A stretch of 10,158 nucleotides of DNA from Thermococcus sp. (GTDB lineage Archaea; Methanobacteriota_B; Thermococci; Thermococcales; Thermococcaceae), in NCBI GenBank assembly GCA_027065835.1, contig JAMONK010000136.1, positions 1 through 10,158 on the forward strand. Reading direction: 5' to 3'. Position 1 is the first letter of the stretch; each line of letters begins with the position of its first letter. The position numbers were made by a program, and so were the translations under genes. Below the pieces are notes generated by a model. It was not told the DNA's origin. It searched no databases and was given only the letters and a program-made list of their open reading frames with translations. Positions 6,665 to 10,158 of the stretch are shown here, piece by piece.

Positions 6665-6983
6665 ACTTCCCAAGCTGTTTGACGGTTCCGTTAACGAGCT
6701 CACCAGACCCTCCCGTTCGAAGGCGGGGGAGGGGTCCCGCAGCTCCCTTAAGTCCAAGAAGAAACAGAAAACCCTCTACATTACACTGGACATGAACCGG
6801 AAGCTCATTGAGCTTTACGGGGAGGAAGGCAGGAGACAGAGCATTATAGTCGAAGACGCCGTTAACCTCTACTACTACCTCAAAAAAGCGCTCGGTGAGA
6901 AGAAATTCAACGAACTCCTGAGTGCCGTTGGAAGGGAAGATCCGGAGTTCCTGGCGGAGTATGTCTCAAAACTCAGGGTTTAA
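6651..6983 (+). CDS. RHH DNA-binding partner of the ParA ATPase (SegB-like)
   Basis: A 110-residue protein in two parts. Residues 1-38 look unstructured and basic, rich in Ser, Arg and Lys (LTRPSRSKAGEGSRSS, then KSKKK). Residues 40-80 look like a ribbon-helix-helix domain: strand KTLYITLD (40-47), helix A about 48-57 (MNRKLIELYG), turn GEEGRR, helix B about 63-80 (QSIIVEDAVNLYYYLKK). A third helical segment (84-110) follows. This matches the architecture and length (about 109 residues) of SegB, the archaeal centromere-binding partner of SegA. In ParA systems the flexible N-terminal arm of the partner stimulates ATP hydrolysis with an arginine; R19 or R22 could do this here (inference). The start is TTG at 6651, inside the ParA gene, chosen because AGGTGGTGA lies just upstream and no ATG or GTG is available near it. 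The 14-nt overlap implies coupled translation. The ribbon-helix-helix call is fair; DNA target unknown. Confidence 0.8.
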   Translation: MSRDKLPKLFDGSVNELTRPSRSKAGEGSRSSLKSKKKQKTLYITLDMNRKLIELYGEEGRRQSIIVEDAVNLYYYLKKALGEKKFNELLSAVGREDPEFLAEYVSKLRV

Positions 6984-6997
6984 GTTAATTAAGAACC

Positions 6998-7017
6998 TTC
7001 CAGTCAGTCCGCTGGAA
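6998..7017. terminator. inverted repeat in the convergent gap between the SegB-like gene and ribL
   Basis: TTCCAG (6998-7003) and CTGGAA (7012-7017) form a perfect 6-bp stem with an 8-nt loop in the 56-nt space between two convergent genes. It would fold in either transcript and could end transcription from both sides, or it could be a protein-binding site. There is no strong oligo-T run after it on the plus strand; on the minus strand TTCTTAATTAACTT follows. Confidence 0.4.
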
Positions 7018-7039
7018 TAAACTGCTAAAATCAACGGCA

Positions 7040-7492
7040 TCATTCGCAGTAAGTTTCCACGATCCTTTCTATTATCTTACTCGTCTTTGCACGATCCTCC
7101 TTGTACAGGTAGGGTATCCTTATGACTTCCGCTTCTATCCCGTGTTTCCTGAGGTCCTCTTTCAGTCTTTTGCAGTTGAACGCCTGATCGGGCCCCACCG
7201 CAACTACGTCGGGGTTTATCCTCTTCACCAGCTCGAAGTCTATGCTTCCCGGGGCCCCTATGTAGACCTCGTCAACGTATTTTAAAGATCTCAAAACCTC
7301 GGCTCTGTCCTCTGCGGGGTTTATGGGCTCCCTTCTCTTGTTCTTCCTCACGGTTTCGTCGCTGGCCACTATGACCACCAGCTCATCCCCGAGTTCCCTC
7401 GCCTGTTTCAGAAAATGCAGGTGACCCACGTGAAGCAGGTCGAAGACCCCCCCGACGAGGACCCGTACCTTCCCCCTCCCTGAGCCGGCCAT
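7040..7492 (-). CDS. ribL: FAD synthetase RibL (archaeal FMN adenylyltransferase)
   Basis: It transfers AMP from ATP to FMN to make FAD, in the cytoplasm. The 150-residue protein is a nucleotidylyltransferase of the cytidylyltransferase-like fold: [15 protein letters not shown] (14-28) contains the HxGH nucleotide-binding motif (21-24), and AKTSKII (135-141) is the equivalent of the second signature (ISSTKI) near the C-terminus. Overall length and the block [15 protein letters not shown] (96-110) match the RibL group described from Methanocaldococcus. Two cysteines in the C-terminal third (C107 and C149) agree with the conserved cysteines reported for RibL, whose activity needs reducing conditions. 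The ATG at 7492 has GGTGA 6 nt upstream; it gives about eight residues before the core VRVLVGG, slightly longer than minimal. Last gene of the operon, 6 nt after the PUA protein gene. A glycerol-3-phosphate or other cytidylyltransferase is the main alternative. Confidence 0.88.
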   Translation of the reverse strand: MAGSGRGKVRVLVGGVFDLLHVGHLHFLKQARELGDELVVIVASDETVRKNKRREPINPAEDRAEVLRSLKYVDEVYIGAPGSIDFELVKRINPDVVAVGPDQAFNCKRLKEDLRKHGIEAEVIRIPYLYKEDRAKTSKIIERIVETYCE

Positions 7493-7498
7493 CTGACT

Positions 7499-8023
7499 TC
7501 ACCGCTGCCCAACGGTTACTTCCCAGATTCTGTCCTTTGCGTGGTGTATCACCTTGACGGCTTTTCCCTTGGGTTTCTCCTTCATGGCCCTGCCGTCCAT
7601 GAGGGCCACCCCTATTGCTAGGGGCCTGCCGTAGTCCTCTTCGACCACGAATACAAAATCTCCCTCCCTTATGCCCTCGTCGGCATCGGTTATTCCGGCG
7701 GCCATGACGTCGGCGCCCTTGAGTATGAACGGAACCGCACCCGCGTCGACCACAACCCTGCGTTTCCAGTTCCTTAGGTCCTCGGTGTTCGACAGCTCAT
7801 AGAGGGCGATGACCAGGGGAAAGATGAGTCCTCCTCGTTTTATGAACGTGGGCCTGCCGTTCACAAGCAGGATGTCGGTGGTTTTATCGAACTCCGCCAG
7901 TTCAACCCTGTCCTTCTTCCCGAGGAGCTTCCTGCCCACGTCCTCGCCGAAGATCTCCCCCATCTCCCGGATTATCTCACGGATCTCCTTTTTACTTAGA
8001 GGATGCTTGATCTTAAGTTCCAT
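7499..8023 (-). CDS. PUA-domain RNA-binding protein with archaeal pre-PUA domain (MCT-1/Tma20-like)
   Basis: Numbered from the ATG at 8023 (174 residues): an N-terminal pre-PUA region (1-80; LSKKEIREIIREMGEIFGED, then VELAEFDKTTDILLVNGRP) and a C-terminal PUA domain (about 89-168; VVVDAGAVPFILKGADVMAAGI, EGDFVFVVEED, PLAIGVALMDG). This two-part layout is shared with the eukaryotic translation factor MCT-1/Tma20 and with archaeal DUF1947 proteins. PUA domains bind structured RNA such as tRNA or rRNA; the target here is unknown and no catalytic domain is attached. The start is ATG 8023, whose A lies inside the TGA of pyrF (TGATG junction, 1-nt overlap), with GGGGTGA 4 nt upstream; GTG 8026 is also in frame. 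Position between pyrF and ribL suggests co-expression with pyrimidine and flavin genes, perhaps only as a housekeeping operon. Confidence 0.88.
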   Translation of the reverse strand: MELKIKHPLSKKEIREIIREMGEIFGEDVGRKLLGKKDRVELAEFDKTTDILLVNGRPTFIKRGGLIFPLVIALYELSNTEDLRNWKRRVVVDAGAVPFILKGADVMAAGITDADEGIREGDFVFVVEEDYGRPLAIGVALMDGRAMKEKPKGKAVKVIHHAKDRIWEVTVGQR

Positions 8024-8661
8024 CACCTCACCCCTCCCTCTATCTCCTCATGGAACCGCCTGGCACTTTCCCTGGGGTTTTCGCTTGCGTAAATACTCCT
8101 CCCCACGATGATGTAGTCCGCTCCAGCCTCCAAAACTCCGCGGGCACTGCCGCCCTGGGCACCAACGCCGGGGGTGAGTATCTTGATGTCCCCCTTGAGC
8201 TTTTTCCTTATGTATGAAACGCGTTCTGGCCTTGTTGCGGGGGCCACTATGCCGAATGGCTCCAGTTCGTTAGCCAGCTCCACCAGTTTGTCCGTGAGGG
8301 GTTGAATGAACTCCCTCGCTCCTGGATGACTCATCTCGGTGACTATTATGACCTCGCCCAGATCCATAACGGCCTTCACGCTGTCCCTGCCGGTGAACCC
8401 ATGGGCGATGATGTAATCCGCTCCCGCGCTGAAAACTTTGCGGGCTATCAATCCGTTGGTGTTGGGGATGTCCGCGAGCTTGAGGTCCGCGATTATCGGA
8501 AGCGCGGTTTCCTCTTTAAGCTCCCTTATGATTCCCAGACCGGAACCCAGTATCAGCGGCCAGTTGACCTTCACGGCCCACAGGTAATCCGCCGTCTCCC
8601 TTGCCACCCTCAGGGCAGTCCCCTTTTCGTACACATCAAGCGCCAGGATGAGCCTCCTCAT
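8023..8661 (-). CDS. pyrF: orotidine 5'-phosphate decarboxylase
   Basis: It decarboxylates OMP to UMP, the last step of pyrimidine synthesis, as a cytoplasmic TIM-barrel dimer. Numbered from the ATG at 8661 (212 residues, normal for archaea): ALDV (7-10) with substrate-binding Asp9, the lysine in AVKVNW (Lys31), the catalytic array DLKLAD (59-64) with Asp59, Lys61 and Asp64, TEMSHPG (108-114), the phosphate-gripping segment TPGVGAQGG (163-171), and GRSIY (187-191). All expected catalytic residues are present. The in-frame GTG at 8664 is three bases upstream, but GGGGTGA is better spaced (4 nt) from the ATG. The gene begins 4 nt after the winged-helix gene and ends in a TGATG overlap with the PUA gene, so it is co-transcribed with both. 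pyrD, another step of the same pathway, is also in the window but on a separate transcript. Confidence 0.97.
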   Translation of the reverse strand: MRRLILALDVYEKGTALRVARETADYLWAVKVNWPLILGSGLGIIRELKEETALPIIADLKLADIPNTNGLIARKVFSAGADYIIAHGFTGRDSVKAVMDLGEVIIVTEMSHPGAREFIQPLTDKLVELANELEPFGIVAPATRPERVSYIRKKLKGDIKILTPGVGAQGGSARGVLEAGADYIIVGRSIYASENPRESARRFHEEIEGGVR

Positions 8662-8665
8662 CACT

Positions 8666-9268
8666 TCACCCCTCTATGGACTTGATCTCCTCAGGCAATG
8701 CATCCGCCTTTAACACGAGAGCAACGTGGTAGGCGCTCTTCATGGCATCTCCAGGGTTCTCCGCCCAGGTCACGACAACAAGGCAGCCCTCATCCAGCTC
8801 TGGCATCCTTTTGATGTCTCCATCGAGGGCCGGCATGGTCTCCCCGAGCGGTCTCCCATCCTCCGGGAACACGACTTCCCCCCCGTTCACCACCAGTATC
8901 ATGGCGCCCTTTGCAGAGTACCGTATGGCCTCATCGCGGAGCTCTATGCTCTTGAACTCCGGGGGGTTTCTCACCACCACGGCGTACGCGGGATAGCCAT
9001 CGACCCTATGCACCTCCCGCGCTTCTGAGAAGTTCTCCATGATCCCACGAACGAGGGATATCCCCCTTTCCGTGAGTGAATGTCCCCTCTGGGCGGAGTG
9101 TATAAGTCCCAGGTTGGTTAGCTTCTTTAAGAGCGTTCTGACGCTGCCCTCCCCTATGTTGAGTACCTCGGAGATGGTTTTTCTTCCCGTGGGCTCTCCA
9201 AGGAGGAACAGTGTCGCAACAGCATCCTCAAGGGTAAATTCTGGATAGGCTCCCCTCTTCCAGCTCAT
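8666..9268 (-). CDS. winged-helix DNA-binding protein with C-terminal DUF4443-like domain
   Basis: A 200-residue two-domain protein. Residues 12-75 form a winged helix-turn-helix: LEDAVATLFLLGE, then GRKTISEVLNIGEGSVRTLLKKLTNLG (helix 2, turn, recognition helix) and a wing around HSAQRGHSLTERG. Residues 90-190 are an alpha/beta domain (AYAVVVRNPP, GAMILVVNGGEVVFP, GCLVVVTWAENPGDAMKSAYHVAL), which I take to be DUF4443, found in Thermococcales proteins. Its biochemical role is not known to me; a ligand-sensing domain is the natural guess. The ATG at 9268 has GGAGG 7 nt upstream and a TATA-like element behind it. First gene of the operon with pyrF (4 nt away), the PUA gene and ribL, so it may repress or activate that operon in response to a pyrimidine or flavin. 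That role is inference from gene order. Confidence 0.82.
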   Translation of the reverse strand: MSWKRGAYPEFTLEDAVATLFLLGEPTGRKTISEVLNIGEGSVRTLLKKLTNLGLIHSAQRGHSLTERGISLVRGIMENFSEAREVHRVDGYPAYAVVVRNPPEFKSIELRDEAIRYSAKGAMILVVNGGEVVFPEDGRPLGETMPALDGDIKRMPELDEGCLVVVTWAENPGDAMKSAYHVALVLKADALPEEIKSIEG

Positions 9269-9300
9269 CGGCTTCCCTCCAGAGATGATACCCCCACGAG

Positions 9301-9308
9301 ATTAAAAG
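9301..9308 (-). promoter_or_regulatory. TATA element for the winged helix-pyrF-PUA-ribL operon
   Basis: On the minus strand CAAGCTTTTAATC carries CTTTTAAT centred about 36 nt before the ATG at 9268. A transcript start about 26 nt downstream (near 9278-9280) leaves a leader of roughly ten bases that just retains GGAGG. The spacing fits a Thermococcales promoter. No other promoter is visible within the operon, whose genes are too closely packed for one. Confidence 0.5.
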
Positions 9309-9448
9309 CTTGTTGGGTGAACGTTCTGCCGTGGGCCCCGGGTTGAGCGAACAACGCCTCCCTCCCCACCCGGAACGACGCCTACAGAACGCAGACGAGT
9401 ACGCAGGAAGACCTCATCCGCAGCGATCACGGACCGAGGAGAACGGGA
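9309..9448. other. GC-rich intergenic stretch with nested inverted repeats, no gene recognised
   Basis: Between the ino1 3' end and the operon promoter lie about 140 nt of GC-rich sequence. I see GGGTG (9315-9319) pairing with CACCC (9367-9371), CCGGGT (9338-9343) pairing with ACCCGG (9368-9373), and GTTG (9342-9345) pairing with CAAC (9352-9355); some of these are mutually exclusive. There is a GGGCCC/CCCGGG overlap at 9333-9342 and two ACGCAG copies 12 nt apart near 9390-9405. No tRNA, C/D-box (RUGAUGA/CUGA) or H/ACA pattern could be made to fit, and no plausible protein is encoded on either strand. Confidence 0.4.
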
Positions 9449-9464
9449 AGGGGCAAAGGCCCCT
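9449..9464 (-). terminator. hairpin touching the ino1 stop codon
   Basis: AGGGGC (9449-9454) and GCCCCT (9459-9464) form a perfect 6-bp GC-rich stem with a 4-nt loop. On the minus strand the hairpin begins at the last base of the ino1 TGA. It could help end the ino1 transcript or protect its 3' end. No long oligo-T tract follows (CCCGTTCTCC), so a factor-independent terminator is only possible, not clear. Confidence 0.4.
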
Positions 9465-10158
9465 CAAAGCCACTTTGGCTCCAGGCCGGCCCACATCCTC
9501 ATCTTCTCGTGGGCGATTATCCTGGGAATGTTCTGCTTCTCCTTCGGTCCCGGGTTCTTCATGTAGAATGCGTTGACCTCGTAGACCGGGCCGAAGTCCC
9601 TCTTCTCGACCGCTATCCTTCCAAGCCTGACTAGGTCGACTAGGAGTCCGGCGAGGGCTGGACTGTCGTTGATCCTTCCGGAGATGATTATCTCATCGTG
9701 GGCGCCGTTGAAGCTTACGTACTCCATGTGCATGGCGATGAACTTCTTGTCTCCGAGCGGTTCGAGGAATCCCGTCGGTTTTATGTAGTGGGGAGCGTCG
9801 TAGCCGAGGAGCTCCTTGACGATGGAGCTCTTTGTGAACTCCTTGCTCTTGTTCCTCTCCTTGTCGGTGAGGGCTAGGAAGTCGTTGTTTCCGCCGATGT
9901 TGAACTGGGCTATGTCGAGGACGTACCTGTTCCTCTGGGCGAAGTGGCTGAGGACATCGGCGGTGAGTGGGGTGGCACCGGTCGCTCCGTCATCCCCAAA
10001 TACCGCGAGGCTGCTTTCCTTTGCCAGCTCGGCGTAAACCGGGTCGTTGGCTATCAAGGTTGGGATCGCGTTGACGAAGGCGGCACCGCCAACCTCCTTG
10101 GCGTACTGGGCGGCCGCGTAGACGTAGACCTGAGTGGCGGTGAGTCTGTCCCTCTTGT
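9464..10158 (-). CDS. ino1: inositol-1-phosphate synthase (N-terminus outside window)
   Basis: It converts glucose 6-phosphate to L-myo-inositol 1-phosphate using NAD+, in the cytoplasm. In hyperthermophilic archaea this feeds the heat solute di-myo-inositol phosphate and inositol phospholipids. The visible 230 residues are the C-terminal part of a protein of about 380-390; the reading frame is open to the window edge. Diagnostic blocks: DRLTATQVYVYAAAQYA, FVNAIPTLIANDP, FGDDGATGATPLTADVLSHF, FNIGGNNDFLALTD, and KSKEFTKSSIVKELLG with the catalytic lysines of the family, then HYIKPTGFLEPLGDKK and INDSPALAGLLVDLVRLGRIA. An internal ATG at 10057 does not mark the start, because conserved sequence continues upstream. 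The stop TGA at 9464-9466 overlaps a hairpin. Codon choice is strongly biased to C/G-ending forms, as expected of a well expressed gene. It is probably not in the same transcript as the downstream operon, which has its own promoter. Confidence 0.95.
   Translation of the reverse strand, partial: KRDRLTATQVYVYAAAQYAKEVGGAAFVNAIPTLIANDPVYAELAKESSLAVFGDDGATGATPLTADVLSHFAQRNRYVLDIAQFNIGGNNDFLALTDKERNKSKEFTKSSIVKELLGYDAPHYIKPTGFLEPLGDKKFIAMHMEYVSFNGAHDEIIISGRINDSPALAGLLVDLVRLGRIAVEKRDFGPVYEVNAFYMKNPGPKEKQNIPRIIAHEKMRMWAGLEPKWL

Noticed and set aside
9309..9448. tRNA, C/D-box or H/ACA RNA in the GC-rich spacer
   Set aside because: No T-loop or cloverleaf, no RUGAUGA/CUGA pair and no kink-turn with ACA at the right distance could be found on either strand.
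9310..9576. An 88-codon plus-strand frame covering the GC-rich spacer and the end of ino1
   Set aside because: The translation is rich in Pro, Arg, Ser and Gly without structure, and it overlaps conserved ino1 sequence in antisense.

Overview
The window looks like a chromosomal segment of a hyperthermophilic euryarchaeon of the order Thermococcales, most likely a Thermococcus with moderately high GC. Pointers are short archaeal leaders with GGTG-type Shine-Dalgarno sequences, A/T-rich TATA-like elements about 26 nt before predicted transcript starts, a KEOPS subunit (Cgi121), an archaeal-type FAD synthetase (RibL), an inositol-1-phosphate synthase of the kind used to make di-myo-inositol phosphate, and an archaeal FtsZ. 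The order assignment is inference from gene content and sequence style; no database search was possible.

Layout. 1-4132 is read entirely from the minus strand: cgi121 (3725-4132), then a three-gene unit with its own TATA-like promoter (PLP aminotransferase, MFS transporter, small membrane protein), then pyrD, whose 3' end runs off the window. A divergent, very A/T-rich spacer (about 4208-4310) separates this block from a plus-strand cluster at 4342-6983: a 63-residue ribbon-helix-helix (RHH) protein, an FtsZ2-like tubulin-family GTPase, a ParA/Soj-type ATPase, and a second RHH protein that overlaps the ParA gene by 14 nt. A short spacer with an inverted repeat (6984-7039) separates it from a convergent minus-strand operon: a winged-helix protein with an uncharacterised C-terminal domain, pyrF, a PUA-domain RNA-binding protein, and ribL, packed with gaps of 4 nt, a 1-nt overlap and 6 nt. 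A GC-rich 195-nt spacer with nested inverted repeats follows, then the C-terminal 230 residues of inositol-1-phosphate synthase.

The centre of the window is the most interesting part. A CdrS-like RHH protein next to an FtsZ2-like gene parallels the haloarchaeal pairing in which CdrS controls ftsZ2. The ParA plus RHH pair has the architecture of the crenarchaeal SegAB chromosome segregation cassette. Side by side on one strand they form a compact candidate module joining cell division to DNA segregation. The ftsZ gene also shows an abrupt change in glycine codon choice near its middle (11 of the first 20 glycines are GGG, none of the last 23), which suggests mosaic ancestry or gene conversion.

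The flanks are metabolic: UMP synthesis (pyrD, pyrF), flavin cofactor synthesis (ribL, which supplies FAD, a flavin class 1B dihydroorotate dehydrogenase complexes use), amino-group metabolism and compatible-solute synthesis, plus tRNA t6A modification (cgi121). No tRNA, rRNA, CRISPR array, insertion sequence or integrase was seen.
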